A DNA stretch of 64,000 nt, taken from NCBI GenBank assembly GCA_016235815.1, contig JACRIM010000027.1, positions 36,421 to 100,420 on the forward strand. Reading direction: 5' to 3'. This document shows, one piece after another, positions 43,978-53,140 of this stretch (position 1 is the first letter of the stretch; each line of letters starts with the position of its first letter). Source of the stretch: Planctomycetota bacterium. Lineage in GTDB: Bacteria > Planctomycetota > Phycisphaerae > UBA1845 > UTPLA1. The translations under genes and the position numbers were made by a program. The notes beneath the pieces are model-generated. The model did not search any database and was not told where the DNA came from. It was given only the letters and a program-made list of their open reading frames with translations.

Positions 43978-45876
43978 ATGTTTTCAACACGGAAGAAACA
44001 ATCGTTCATGATCGCGATCGCCCTCATGGCCGCGCTCCCGCTGCAGGCCGCCCGAGCCGGAGACCTGAAGGAGACCCTTCAACTGGTCCCCGATGACACC
44101 TGGGGATTCGTCGTCGCCAAGTCGCTCAGCAACGTCGACGCCAAAGCCGCTCAGTTGAAGGAGATGTTCAACCTTCCATTTGAAGGCCCCATCAGCGACA
44201 TGGCCCTCGGCATGTTGCAGCTCGGCGATTCCATCGATAAGGACAGCCCCGTCTGCGCCATCATGCTCGACCCGAACAAGTATGGCGGTCAGGAAAAATC
44301 GACGGCCATTCTTGTTCCAACGAAAGACCCGAAGGCCCTGCTTGAAAAGCTCTCAGCCGAAGAGGGCGCCGACGGCATCAGTAAGTGCACCGTCATGGGC
44401 GAGCCTGCATTTGCCGCCGTGAAGGGCAAGACCGTCATCCTCAGCCCAAGTGAAGAATGCGCCGTCAAGATTCTAAAGACCAAGAAGTCGGTCGGCGACA
44501 GCATCGTCGATTCCCGAATGGGCGTGATGAGCCAGTCCGACCTTTACATCAGCATCTCGCTCCGCTCCATCCTCGCCGCCTACAAAGAAATGATCATGCC
44601 GATGATGCAGATGATGGCCGGCTCATCGGGCATCGGCGCGGGCGATATCGAGAAGATATTCAAAATCCTCGACGAGATTCACGCCCTTGAGATCTCGGTC
44701 TCGCTGGAAAAGTCGGGCTTCGCAATGATCGTTCTTACCGTTCCGCACGAGGGCAGCGATCTTCAGGGCCTGCTCGCCGATCAGAAGAATTCAAGTGAAT
44801 CGGTCCTTTCGTTGCTCCCGAAGGAAAAATTCATGTTCGCCTTCGGCGGCACGGCCACCCAGAGCGAGCACTCCGAGAAGTTTGGAAACGAGCACCCCGT
44901 TTCCGGAATACTCAAAGGCCTCACCCATGGCGCCGAACTGGATCAGGATGCACTCAACACGCTCGATGCCGAAATCATCAAACTCCAGAAATCAATCAAG
45001 CGATACGCCCTGAGCGCCAGCGCACTGCCCAAAGGCGACTCCATGATCGGCGCGGCCCTCGTCGCCGAAGTCGCCGACTCCAAGGAGTTCCTCAGCGGCG
45101 TCCGCAAGTTCTATAAAGCCTTCATGACCGTTTCTGAAGATGAAGATTTCGGTGCGATCAAGAAGTGCATCGTTCACACCGCCGACGCCGAATCGGCCGC
45201 CGGTAAGAAGCTCGACACCATCAAGGTCGACTTCGCCTCCATGCCCGATTCCGACCCCGACGACATCAAGAAAATGGAAAAAGTCATCGGCAAAGAGTTC
45301 ATCATTCGCTTCGGCGCGGTGGATGACAAGCACGTCGCCCTGTCCTTCGGCGGCGGAACCAAGCGATACGAGACGATCTGCGGCGCGGTGAAATCGGGCG
45401 AGAAGCTCGGCGCCGACGCCGGCATCACCGATGCCTCGGCCCATCTGCCCAGCCCGCGGTCCGGCGAAATGTTCGCCGCCGTGGACACGATCATGACCAT
45501 CGTCAGCGAGGTCGCCAAGGCCGCCGGCGAGGAGCCGTTCCCCTTCGAAATTCCGACGATCAATGCCCCCGTCGCCGCCTCCACCTCCGTGCAGGACAAG
45601 ATCGGCCGCTTCGACTTGATGATCCCCATGAAGCTGATCAAGGCCGTTAAGGAAGCCTACGACAAGAGTGCGGCCGCCTCCGCCGACGAAGATTTCGACG
45701 AAGACGACGCCGGCAAGGACAAGCCCGCCAAGGCCAAGGCAAAGCCCGCCAAGGAGAAGGAAGACTCAGCCGACTCCGACGACGACGAGGAAGCCCCCAA
45801 GGCCAAGGCCGACTCAAAGGCCAAGCCCAAAGCCAAGAAGCCGGAGAAGAAAAGCGACGAAGAGTCCGACGAGTAA
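43978..45876 (+). CDS. Exported protein of unknown function with charged C-terminal tail
   Basis: A 632-residue secreted protein with a signal peptide (SFMIAIALMAALPLQAARA) and a strong ribosome-binding site, AGGAGA before ATG 43978. The body is helix/strand mixed without known motifs, similar at the start to the previous protein. The last ~75 residues are low-complexity Lys/Ala/Asp/Glu/Pro (AKAKPAKEKEDSADSDDDEE), a disordered polyampholyte tail. A good terminator follows at 45906. Possibly a periplasmic or surface structural protein; function unknown. Confidence 0.68.
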   Translation: MFSTRKKQSFMIAIALMAALPLQAARAGDLKETLQLVPDDTWGFVVAKSLSNVDAKAAQLKEMFNLPFEGPISDMALGMLQLGDSIDKDSPVCAIMLDPNKYGGQEKSTAILVPTKDPKALLEKLSAEEGADGISKCTVMGEPAFAAVKGKTVILSPSEECAVKILKTKKSVGDSIVDSRMGVMSQSDLYISISLRSILAAYKEMIMPMMQMMAGSSGIGAGDIEKIFKILDEIHALEISVSLEKSGFAMIVLTVPHEGSDLQGLLADQKNSSESVLSLLPKEKFMFAFGGTATQSEHSEKFGNEHPVSGILKGLTHGAELDQDALNTLDAEIIKLQKSIKRYALSASALPKGDSMIGAALVAEVADSKEFLSGVRKFYKAFMTVSEDEDFGAIKKCIVHTADAESAAGKKLDTIKVDFASMPDSDPDDIKKMEKVIGKEFIIRFGAVDDKHVALSFGGGTKRYETICGAVKSGEKLGADAGITDASAHLPSPRSGEMFAAVDTIMTIVSEVAKAAGEEPFPFEIPTINAPVAASTSVQDKIGRFDLMIPMKLIKAVKEAYDKSAAASADEDFDEDDAGKDKPAKAKAKPAKEKEDSADSDDDEEAPKAKADSKAKPKAKKPEKKSDEESDE

Positions 45877-45905
45877 TTCTTCGATACTGACTGACTTTCT
45901 GAATC

Positions 45906-45939
45906 ACGGCCCGCGGACTATAGTTCGCGGGCCGTTTTT
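45906..45939 (+). terminator. Strong Rho-independent terminator
   Basis: ACGGCCCGCG (45906-45915) and CGCGGGCCGT (45926-45935) pair perfectly over a loop GACTATAGTT, followed by five Ts. It ends the unit of the two exported-protein genes. Confidence 0.92.
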
Positions 45940-45965
45940 GTTGGCACACAATCGGGAAGAAAAAC

Positions 45966-46550
45966 GTGGCAAAGCTCTACACCAAAACCGGCGACGACGG
46001 AACCACGAGCCTCTTCGACGGCTCACGCGTCGCCAAGGATCACATTCGCGTCACGGCCTATGGCGACGTGGATGAACTCAGCGCCACGCTGGGCCTCGCT
46101 GCCTCCGCGCTGTCGACGCTTCCCGCCCGTCCGGAATGGGCCATGCTGTGCGAACGGATCGCGACCATTCAGAGCGAATTGTTCACCCTCGGCGCCGATC
46201 TCGCCACATCGCCCACCGCCAACGAGGCAAAGCAAAAGCGGGTGCCGCACATCGGCCCCACCGAAATCGCCCGTCTCGAATCGTGGATCGACAACGCCGT
46301 GGCTCCCGTCACACCGCTCACGACTTTCGTCCTCCCCGGTGGCAGCCTCGCGGCCTCGCATTTTCACATCTGCCGAACAGTCTGTCGCCGCGCCGAGCGC
46401 TCGGTGATCTCCCTGTCGCACGAGGTGGCGATCAACCCGAACATCGTCATCTATCTCAATCGGGTCAGCGACCTGTGCTTCGCCTGGGCGAGATTTGCAA
46501 ACCACGTCGAAGGCGTGCCTGATGTCCCTTGGGTGAATCCGGTGAAGTAG
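45966..46550 (+). CDS. ATP:cob(I)alamin adenosyltransferase, PduO type
   Basis: A 194-residue enzyme that adds the adenosyl group from ATP to cobalamin. Conserved: the N-terminal YTKTGDDGTTSLFDGSRVAK (ATP site), VTAYGDVDELSATLGLA, FVLPGGSLAASHFHICRTVC with the R/H residues, and RRAERSVISLSHE followed by VIYLNRVSDLCFAWARFAN. Start codon GTG at 45966. It suggests that the cell uses an adenosylcobalamin-dependent enzyme, none of which lies in the window. Confidence 0.92.
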   Translation: MAKLYTKTGDDGTTSLFDGSRVAKDHIRVTAYGDVDELSATLGLAASALSTLPARPEWAMLCERIATIQSELFTLGADLATSPTANEAKQKRVPHIGPTEIARLESWIDNAVAPVTPLTTFVLPGGSLAASHFHICRTVCRRAERSVISLSHEVAINPNIVIYLNRVSDLCFAWARFANHVEGVPDVPWVNPVK

Positions 46551-46576
46551 ATGGACAAGACAGGCTGTCGCACTCC

Positions 46577-47140
46577 CTAGTCGGGCGGGGTCTCCGTGCG
46601 TGAGTGGGGCGGGGCCTCCGTGCTTGAGTGGGGCGGGCCTCCGTGCCCGCCTCGGCTCGGAAGCAAATGATCAAATTCTGAGTGAACCCCCAGCCAGTCA
46701 TAAGATTCAATATCAGCCCACCTTTTGAAGGGGTTGTTCAAGATATAAATTAGCTTTTCTTCGAACTCATTGGCATCACGAACAATTCGATCAAATGTCT
46801 CGTCTTGCCAGAGGCATCTCAGGCGACCGAACTGACGTTGCATTCGATTTGCCGTGAACGACTTCCAACTATGAAGAATTTTCTCCAGTTGCCAATCCTC
46901 GAACGGCTGAACCAGCGCGTGACAATGATCGTTCATCACGACCCATGCAAATAAGTCATACCGAGAGTTTTCGAACTGGCGCATGGCCGAAACAACAAGT
47001 GTGCGTTCTTCGGATCGCAGTTCATGTTGGCCGGGCATGAGCCTCCATGTCACGAAATAGGTCGCACCATCAATTCGAAAATGGGGGAGGCGTCGACGAT
47101 ACCCATTAAACCAAAGGCCATGACAATCCGGTGTTTCCAT
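46577..47140 (-). mobile_element. REP-associated tyrosine transposase (RAYT, IS200-like Y1)
   Basis: A gene of 187 residues for a single-strand transposase of the TnpA/RAYT class. Hallmarks: YFVTWRL at the start of the fold, the HUH-type VVMNDHCHALVQPFEDWQLE with the metal-binding histidines, and the tyrosine region KLIYILNNPFKRWADIESY. I take the ATG at 47140, since further upstream the frame reads through the flanking hairpin. The C-terminus is translated from the repeat at 46580-46651 (GGHGGPPHSSTEAPP). Repeat copies on both sides and another at 59600-59630 fit a RAYT that acts on these hairpins. There are no inverted terminal repeats of an ordinary insertion sequence. Confidence 0.85.
46580..46651. 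repeat. Three tandem copies of the RAYT-associated repeat
   Basis: Three successive units of about 24 bp with core GGGGCGGGGCCTCCGTGC or a close variant. The last one is complete and forms the hairpin GGCGGGC-CTCCGT-GCCCGCC. It overlaps the 3' end of the transposase frame. Confidence 0.8.
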
Positions 47141-47150
47141 AGGCACGATC

Positions 47151-47183
47151 GGCGGGCACGGAGGCCCGCCCCACTTCTTGTAG
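47151..47183. repeat. RAYT-associated hairpin repeat, opposite orientation
   Basis: Reads GGCGGGCACGGAGGCCCGCC then CCACTTCTTGTAG: a hairpin GGCGGGC-ACGGAG-GCCCGCC inverted relative to the copy at 46651. The reverse complement agrees over 31 bp, with one mismatch, with 59600-59630. It lies directly upstream of the transposase start. Confidence 0.85.
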
Positions 47184-47190
47184 TCGCTCG

Positions 47191-48936
47191 CTACCGCCCC
47201 TTCGCCTTCGCCCAAGAATCCTTCAGCGACACTGCCCGATTGAAAACCAACGCCCCCGCCTTCGAATCTGGATCAACACAAAAATACCCATGCCGCTCAA
47301 ACTGCACGCGATCGGGTGTCAGCGTTCCATGGGAATCCCGCCGTGCCTCGCACGCCGCCAGCGACGGCTCCAGCTTGCAACCGGAGAGCGTCACCAGCGA
47401 CTCGGGATTCAGATTGGTGAGATAGCTCACACCCTCCGGCACATCCTCCGGCTCCGTCGTCTTAAACAAATGATCGTAGAGCCGCACCTCGGCATTGATG
47501 GCGTGCGCTGCGCTCACCCAGTGAATCGTCCCCTTCACCTTGCGCCCATCCGGAGAATCCCCGCCGCGCGTTGCTGGGTCATACGTGCAGTGCACTTCTG
47601 TCACCTCGCCCGTCGCCGGGTCTTTCACGCAGCCCGTGCACTTCACAAAGAACGCATACCGCAGCCGCACCTCGTTGCCGGGAAACAGTCGGAAGTACCC
47701 CTTCGGCGGCGTCTCGGCGAAATCCTCGCGCTCGATGTACAGCACCTTGGAAAACGGCACCTTGCGTGTGCCCGCCGCCGCGTCCTCGGGGTTATTCACG
47801 GCGTCCAGTTCCTCCACCGCGCCCTCGGGGAAGTTCTCAATTACCAGTTTCAGCGGCCGAAGCACCGCCAATCGCCGCGGCGCGATCTTGTTCAGATGAT
47901 CGCGAAGCGCATTCTCCAATCGCACGACCTCAATGACGCCGTTGAATCGAGCCACGCCGATGTCTGCGCAAAACGCCCGAACCGACTCCGGCGTGTACCC
48001 GCGCCGGCGCAGACCGCTCACCGTCGGCATTCGCGGGTCATCCCAGCCGCGCACATGCCCATCCTTCACCAATTCCAGCAACTTCCGCTTACTCATCAGC
48101 GAATGCGTAAGCGCTAGCCGGGCAAACTCGATTTGTTGCGGATGATGGATCGGCGACGTCTCGCCCTCGTTGATCGCATCGATAAACCAGTCATAGAGCG
48201 GCCGATGATTCTCAAACTCCAATGTGCAAATGCTGTGCGTGATTCCCTCGATGCTGTCCTCCAGCCCATGCTCCCAGTCGTACATCGGGTAGATGCACCA
48301 CGCGTTGCCCGTCCGATGATGCTCGGCGTGCAGGATGCGATACATCACCGGGTCGCGCAGGTTCAGGTTCGGGCTGGCCATGTCGATCTTGGCTTTGAGC
48401 GTGCGCGAGCCGTCGGGGAACTCGCCCTTGCGCATCCGGTCGAAGAGGTCGAGATTCTCGGCGACGCTTCGATCGCGAAACGGGCTGTTCGTCCCCGGTC
48501 GCGTCAGCGAGCCTCGATGCTTGCTGGTCTCCTCGGGCGTCAAATCGCAGACGTACGCCTTGCCCTTCTTAATCAGCAGGCAGGCCCAGTCATACATTTG
48601 CTTGAAATAGTCCGACGCGAAGAGCAGCCGATCCTCCCAGTCGCCGCCGAGCCAGCGCACATCCTCGACAATGCTGTCGACATACTCTTGCTCTTCCTTG
48701 CACGGGTTCGTATCGTCGAAGCGAAGGTTGAACTTCCCGCCATAGTGCTTTGCCAGCCCGAAGTTCAGGCAGATGCTCTTGGCGTGCCCGATGTGCAGAT
48801 ACCCGTTCGGCTCGGGCGGAAACCGTGTGTGCACCCGCGGCCGCCCATCGGGCCACGTGCCCCATTTGCGCGCAGCATTGTCGGCCTCGATGATCTCGTG
48901 GATAAAGTGGGTCGGCGTGGCAGTAACTTCTGACAT
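47191..48936 (-). CDS. glnS: Glutaminyl-tRNA synthetase
   Basis: A 581-residue class I synthetase that charges tRNA-Gln directly. The HIGH signature is [20 protein letters not shown] and the KMSKS equivalent is [27 protein letters not shown] and [20 protein letters not shown], as well as the C-terminal beta-barrel anticodon domain ([12 protein letters not shown]), separate it from GltX. It is on the same strand as gltX, and a tRNA-Gln gene lies 8 kb away at 56714. Confidence 0.96.
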   Translation of the reverse strand: MSEVTATPTHFIHEIIEADNAARKWGTWPDGRPRVHTRFPPEPNGYLHIGHAKSICLNFGLAKHYGGKFNLRFDDTNPCKEEQEYVDSIVEDVRWLGGDWEDRLLFASDYFKQMYDWACLLIKKGKAYVCDLTPEETSKHRGSLTRPGTNSPFRDRSVAENLDLFDRMRKGEFPDGSRTLKAKIDMASPNLNLRDPVMYRILHAEHHRTGNAWCIYPMYDWEHGLEDSIEGITHSICTLEFENHRPLYDWFIDAINEGETSPIHHPQQIEFARLALTHSLMSKRKLLELVKDGHVRGWDDPRMPTVSGLRRRGYTPESVRAFCADIGVARFNGVIEVVRLENALRDHLNKIAPRRLAVLRPLKLVIENFPEGAVEELDAVNNPEDAAAGTRKVPFSKVLYIEREDFAETPPKGYFRLFPGNEVRLRYAFFVKCTGCVKDPATGEVTEVHCTYDPATRGGDSPDGRKVKGTIHWVSAAHAINAEVRLYDHLFKTTEPEDVPEGVSYLTNLNPESLVTLSGCKLEPSLAACEARRDSHGTLTPDRVQFERHGYFCVDPDSKAGALVFNRAVSLKDSWAKAKGR

Positions 48937-48999
48937 TTCTAAGAGGTCCTTAACTATTGCGGATTATTCATCGTATCAGGGCCGGTCGCAACTAATGCA

Positions 49000-49257
49000 T
49001 CACGAATATTTGCCTCGCCTATTCTCCAAGATCACACGTCCGCACTCCGGACAGCGACCCGTTACATTGCCCCTCAAATCGTTCCCGCACCGTTCTCATT
49101 CTTTTGGCCCATGTTTGGAGTTACGTCGGAGAACATAGAGACGGCAGGAGAGCCAAAGAATGGTAAGCAGTGGGAGCGGAACTAACAGCAACCAGGCCAG
49201 AAAGCCGATTATTGGCCATTCAGCGGGAATGTGGGATTCAGGGGGTGTAGGAGGCAT
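49000..49257 (-). pseudogene. Small membrane protein with zinc ribbon, interrupted by in-frame UGA
   Basis: From ATG 49257 the frame encodes 53 residues (MPPTPPESHIPAEWPIIGFL, then a hydrophobic helix LAWLLLVPLPLLTILWLSC, then RRNSKHGPKE) and meets TGA at 49098-49096. Beyond it, in the same frame, 31 further codons read ERCGNDLRGNVTGRCPECG...RGKYS to a second TGA at 49002-49000. This second part is a zinc ribbon of the planctomycete type C-x2-CG-x-DLRGN...G-x-CPECG, in which the UGA stands at the position of the first cysteine (UGA-E-R-C). So either a Cys codon mutated to a stop, or UGA is decoded, for example as selenocysteine. AAAGGTG lies upstream of the start. Confidence 0.6.
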
Positions 49258-49292
49258 CCCGTAACGTCACCTTTGCGAGCCACAACAGAACA

Positions 49293-50936
49293 TCATCGGC
49301 GAGATAGGCAAAGGCGCACACGATTCAGCGTCTTTTCCTTGCCCAGCAATTCCACCGACTCCGCAATTGCCGGGCTGACCGCGCGACCCGCGATCGCCAC
49401 GCGCAGCGGTTGAGCTACATCGCCCATCGACACGCCGGCCGACTCCGCCAATCCCTTGATCGCCCCGTCGATCTCGCTCACCGTCCACGCGGAAATCGAC
49501 TCCAGCGCGGGCAGCATTTGCTCGAGCATCGCATACCCCTGGCCGTTCTTCTTCTGAAGGATCTTCGTTACGGCGTCCGGGTCGAAGACGATCGAGTCAT
49601 CCGGAGCAAACAACGGTCCCGCCTTGCTCACCACATCCGCCAGCGTGCGCATCCCCTTGCAAAGCTCGATCACGCGGGAAAGCGTGGCGTCATCAAGCGA
49701 CTTCATGGAGGAATCCACACACGCCGCCCAATCTCGGAACGCCGCAAGCAACCGCTCCGGCTTGGCCTCGGCGCAGTACGTTGTATTCACCGCCAGCAAT
49801 TTCTCCCGGTCAAACCGCCCGGCCGCCTTGTTGATACCGTCAAAGCTGAAGTACTCGACCATCTCCTGTCGCGTCAGCATCTCCCGATCCCCGCCCGGCG
49901 ACCACCCGATCAGCGCCACGAAATTCGTGAGCGCCTCGGGCAGATACCCCGACAGCTTGAAGTCGTGAACGTCGATCTCCGGCATCACCACGCCCGCCGA
50001 TGCCGCCAGTCGCGTGACCTGCTCCATGTCCAGTTCGGTGTCGGCCTTGTCCAGCCACGCCTCGGCGGCCTTGGACGTCGCCTGCGCGATCCGCGCCACG
50101 TCGTCCGCCGACCACTTGCCCGCCTTGATCAAATCCTTCGCCGCCTTTCGCACGACCTTGTGTTTGTCCCGCTTGGACATCTTCGTGCCGTCGATGTTGA
50201 ACACCAGCGGCAGATGCGCAAACTTTGGCGGCTCATACCCCAGCGCCCGCTGCATGAACACATGCTTTGGCGTGTTCATCAGGTGCTCCTGAGCGCGCAA
50301 CACATGGCTGATCTGCATGTGATAGTCGTCGACCACCACCGCGAAGTGATACGTGGGCCAACCGTTCGACTTGTAAATGACGAGATCCTCCATCTCTCCC
50401 GCGCCAAACGTCACGTCGCCGAGAATTTCATCGTGCACCGTGATCGGCTCATCCGGCACGCGAAAGCGCACCACCACCGGCCGCCCCTCGGCCCGCGCCC
50501 GATCCGCCTCCGCCTTCGTCGGCAGCGTCGCCGGCCGCGGATAGCGAAACGTCCGCTTCTCCGCCTGCGCTGCCTTCCGCAGCACGTCCAATTCGTCCGG
50601 CGTGTCCCACGCGTAATACGCCTTGCCTTCCTCAAGCAGCTTATTCACTGCTGCCTCGTACAAGTCGCGTCGCTCGCTTTGGCGATACGGCCCGTACGGC
50701 CCGCCCTGGTCCGGCCCCTCGTCCGGCTCGATGCCCAACCAGGTCAAATCGTCGAGCAGCTTTCGCTCGGCCCCTTCGATGTTTCGCAAAATGTCCGTGT
50801 CCTCAATGCGGAGGATGAATCGTCCGCCATGCTTGCGACAGAAAAGCCAGTTGAAGAGTGCAGTGCGGGCCCCGCCGACATGCAGATAGCCGGTGGGGGA
50901 GGGTGCGAATCGTGCGCGTACCATGTCCGTGTTCAT
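49293..50936 (-). CDS. gltX: Glutamyl-tRNA synthetase
   Basis: A 547-residue class I synthetase. HIGH-like motif: RFAPSPTGYLHVGGARTALF; KMSKS: GTKMSKRDKHKV (about residue 255). A typical RIEDTD follows the first motif. The C-terminal half is the alpha-helical anticodon-binding cage of GluRS; length and the VNTTYCAEAKPERLL region agree. The product charges tRNA-Glu. A second start codon four codons later (ATG 50924) is possible; neither has a strong ribosome-binding site. Confidence 0.93.
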   Translation of the reverse strand: MNTDMVRARFAPSPTGYLHVGGARTALFNWLFCRKHGGRFILRIEDTDILRNIEGAERKLLDDLTWLGIEPDEGPDQGGPYGPYRQSERRDLYEAAVNKLLEEGKAYYAWDTPDELDVLRKAAQAEKRTFRYPRPATLPTKAEADRARAEGRPVVVRFRVPDEPITVHDEILGDVTFGAGEMEDLVIYKSNGWPTYHFAVVVDDYHMQISHVLRAQEHLMNTPKHVFMQRALGYEPPKFAHLPLVFNIDGTKMSKRDKHKVVRKAAKDLIKAGKWSADDVARIAQATSKAAEAWLDKADTELDMEQVTRLAASAGVVMPEIDVHDFKLSGYLPEALTNFVALIGWSPGGDREMLTRQEMVEYFSFDGINKAAGRFDREKLLAVNTTYCAEAKPERLLAAFRDWAACVDSSMKSLDDATLSRVIELCKGMRTLADVVSKAGPLFAPDDSIVFDPDAVTKILQKKNGQGYAMLEQMLPALESISAWTVSEIDGAIKGLAESAGVSMGDVAQPLRVAIAGRAVSPAIAESVELLGKEKTLNRVRLCLSRR

Positions 50937-51055
50937 AAGTAATTGGAAAGTGTATCGCCGATGTGAATGACGTGGCCGTCACATTTAGCCGGCACGCTTG
51001 CTCGCCGCGAACACGCGTAAAGATGGGGAAGCGTCCCTGCCCGCCAACGTCTCGC

Positions 51056-51508
51056 CTATTTCCGCCGGACCAACAGCTTTTCGGCTTTTGCCTGCTTCTT
51101 CGCCAGCGCTTCCGCCAGGTCCGCCAGTGTCGTCTTGTCCAGCGTGTCTTCGATCTGGCGTCGAATCGGCACCCAGCAGTCATGCTGCGGGCAGGCCTGC
51201 GTTTCGTTGCACTCTGATAGGCCCAGAATGCACCGGTGAATCCGCTCCTTACCGTCGATGGCCTCGACGATCTGCCGCAGCGTAATCTCCCCCGGCAACC
51301 CGCGCAGCGCAAACCCGCCGCCGCGCCCCTTGGCCGAGATCAGCAAATCCGCCCGTACTAACTGCTGCAGCAGCTTGCCGACGAAATGCTCCGGCAACTC
51401 ATCCTTGTCCACAATATCGCGCAGCAGGCAAAACGCTCCATTAGGAGCGCGCTGTGCCAGACGTGAAAGCGCACGGATGGCGTACTCGCAACCCGCCGAA
51501 TAGATCAT
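51056..51508 (-). CDS. Rrf2-family transcriptional regulator with cysteine cluster
   Basis: A 150-residue winged-helix regulator of the Rrf2/IscR/NsrR family. The N-terminal helix-turn-helix contains IYSAGCEYAIRALSRLA, GKLLQQLVRADLLISAKGRG and GFALRGLPGEITLRQIVEAI. Three cysteines (CILGLSECNETQACPQHDC region) are placed where the family binds an Fe-S cluster. The target genes are unknown. The ATG at 51508 is preceded by GGGAGAG, so it is preferred to the GTG six bases further upstream. Confidence 0.88.
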   Translation of the reverse strand: MIYSAGCEYAIRALSRLAQRAPNGAFCLLRDIVDKDELPEHFVGKLLQQLVRADLLISAKGRGGGFALRGLPGEITLRQIVEAIDGKERIHRCILGLSECNETQACPQHDCWVPIRRQIEDTLDKTTLADLAEALAKKQAKAEKLLVRRK

Positions 51509-51586
51509 GATCACTCTCCCGAACTGCGGAGTAATCTACCCGCTGATCGGCGGCATGACAAGAAAGTGTTCCCCTGTGAACAAACC

Positions 51587-52711
51587 TTACAGCGTCCCGC
51601 GCTTTTTCTGCTCTTCCTCAATGCTCACAAACAGGGCCTTGAAGTTCCCCACGCCGAAGCCTCGGCTGCCGTGCCGCTCGATAATCTCAAAAAACAGAGT
51701 CGGCCGATCCTCCAGTGGTTTCGTGAAGATCTGCAATAGGTACCCATCCTCATCGCGATCCACAAGGATGCCCAGTTCCTTGATGATCTTCAGGTCCTCG
51801 TCGATCTTCCCCACGCGGCTCGGCAACGCGTCGTAATACGTATCCGGCACGCGCAGGAACCCAACGCCGTTGTCCCGAAGCGTCCGCACCGCGTTCACGA
51901 TGTCCTTCGTAACCATCGCCACATGCTGCACGCCCGGCCCGCGGTAGAAATCCAGATATTCCTCGATCTGGCTCTTCCGCTTCCCCTCGGCCGGCTCATT
52001 AATCGGAAATTTCACCTTTCCCGTGCCGTTCTGCATCACCTTTGACATCAGCGCCGAGTATTCCGTGCTGATGTCCTTGTCGGAGAAGTGCTGCAACTGC
52101 TCAAAGCCGAGTACATCCCGGTAGAACCCCACCCAGTGGTTCATCGCCCCTAGCTCGACGTTGCCCACCATATGGTCAATCGCTGCCAGCCCCGGGGTGC
52201 ACTTGGCCGGAAAATTCACCGACTCAAACCCGGGGGCAAAGATGCCCATGTAACGAGATCGATCGACAAAGGCGTGCAACGTCTCGCCATAGGTGCGAAT
52301 CGCCCCGCGCTTGATTACGCCGGTCTTGTCTTCCATCGCCCGCGCCGGCTCCACCACCGTCGCCCCGCGATGCCTCGTCTCCGCGATCGCGCTGTCCACG
52401 TCCGGCACCCGAAACGCAATCACCTTTACGCCGTCTCCGTGCAACGCGCAATGCCGCGCAATCTCATGATCGGGTGTCAATGCCGTGCTGAGAACAAATC
52501 GAATCTGCCCCTGCTCCAACACATAGCTGGCTACGTCACGCGAGCCGGTCTCCAGTCCGCGATAGCCGACAATGTTGAAGCCGAAAACATGGCGATAGTA
52601 CTGGGCAGCCTGCAGGGCGTTGCCCACGTAGAACTCGACGTGGTCGATGGCCTCAATGGGCAGAAAGTCCTTCATGGCAGTCTGTGGCTGAGTCGCGGTG
52701 GCGGCGGTCAT
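51587..52711 (-). CDS. hpd: 4-Hydroxyphenylpyruvate dioxygenase
   Basis: A 374-residue non-heme iron enzyme converting 4-hydroxyphenylpyruvate to homogentisate in tyrosine breakdown. The iron ligands are in AIDHMVGNVEL (His), GVQHVAMVT (His) and LFFEIIERHG (Glu). The N-terminal domain DHVEFYVGNALQAAQYYRHV and the middle RNRRGLG-type GSRGFGVGNFKALF support the assignment. GAGGTG precedes the ATG. A homogentisate dioxygenase is not seen nearby. Confidence 0.95.
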   Translation of the reverse strand: MTAATATQPQTAMKDFLPIEAIDHVEFYVGNALQAAQYYRHVFGFNIVGYRGLETGSRDVASYVLEQGQIRFVLSTALTPDHEIARHCALHGDGVKVIAFRVPDVDSAIAETRHRGATVVEPARAMEDKTGVIKRGAIRTYGETLHAFVDRSRYMGIFAPGFESVNFPAKCTPGLAAIDHMVGNVELGAMNHWVGFYRDVLGFEQLQHFSDKDISTEYSALMSKVMQNGTGKVKFPINEPAEGKRKSQIEEYLDFYRGPGVQHVAMVTKDIVNAVRTLRDNGVGFLRVPDTYYDALPSRVGKIDEDLKIIKELGILVDRDEDGYLLQIFTKPLEDRPTLFFEIIERHGSRGFGVGNFKALFVSIEEEQKKRGTL

Positions 52712-52807
52712 GGTTCACCTCATAACGGTCCCGAGGAAAGCGGACCGGACAGGGTGATTATATCGCGGGGTTCAATGGCGGCACGACCCGAATGGAATCG
52801 TGTGTGC

Positions 52808-53140
52808 TTACGTCCGCTGCGGATCGGGAAAGTCCCGGTACAGCGCCGAACGAAAGTCCGTCACCATTGAGTAAACCTTCACGTGAGCAGCCTCAATCGC
52901 GCCCTGGCGCGGCGCAATCATCTCGAAGGCCGCCTCAAGTTGGGCCAGATCGGTCGCCTCGATCATGATGTGGAACTCTCCCAGCTCCGAAGGCCCGAAG
53001 CCGAGTTTCCGCCTCGTCAACCGAAACGCGGCAATCTTGCCTGCCGCTTTCAAAGCGCCGAGGTAGCCGTCGAGATTCCGGGTGAACTCCAGGTCCTTGT
53101 GCGAGTCTTTCAGATTGCACCAGATGTGATAGATATTCAT
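52808..53140 (-). CDS. DUF6614-like small protein
   Basis: A 110-residue protein of ferredoxin-like (dimeric alpha-beta barrel) type: MNIYHIWCNLKDSHKDLEFT, LGALKAAGKIAAFRLTRRKL and GEFHIMIEATDLAQLEAAFE. These are often small heme- or metabolite-binding proteins. It starts inside the stop codon of the DinB-like gene (ATGA overlap, 53137-53140), so the two form a translationally coupled pair. An enzymatic role is unknown. Confidence 0.7.
   Translation of the reverse strand: MNIYHIWCNLKDSHKDLEFTRNLDGYLGALKAAGKIAAFRLTRRKLGFGPSELGEFHIMIEATDLAQLEAAFEMIAPRQGAIEAAHVKVYSMVTDFRSALYRDFPDPQRT

Noticed and set aside
49040..49096. SECIS element after the in-frame UGA
   Set aside because: No stable stem with a GU-type apical loop at the expected distance could be drawn by eye; left open rather than claimed.
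51021..51050. Further copy of the RAYT hairpin
   Set aside because: Shares only the CGTCCCTGCCCGCC half; the left arm is too diverged to be called a copy.
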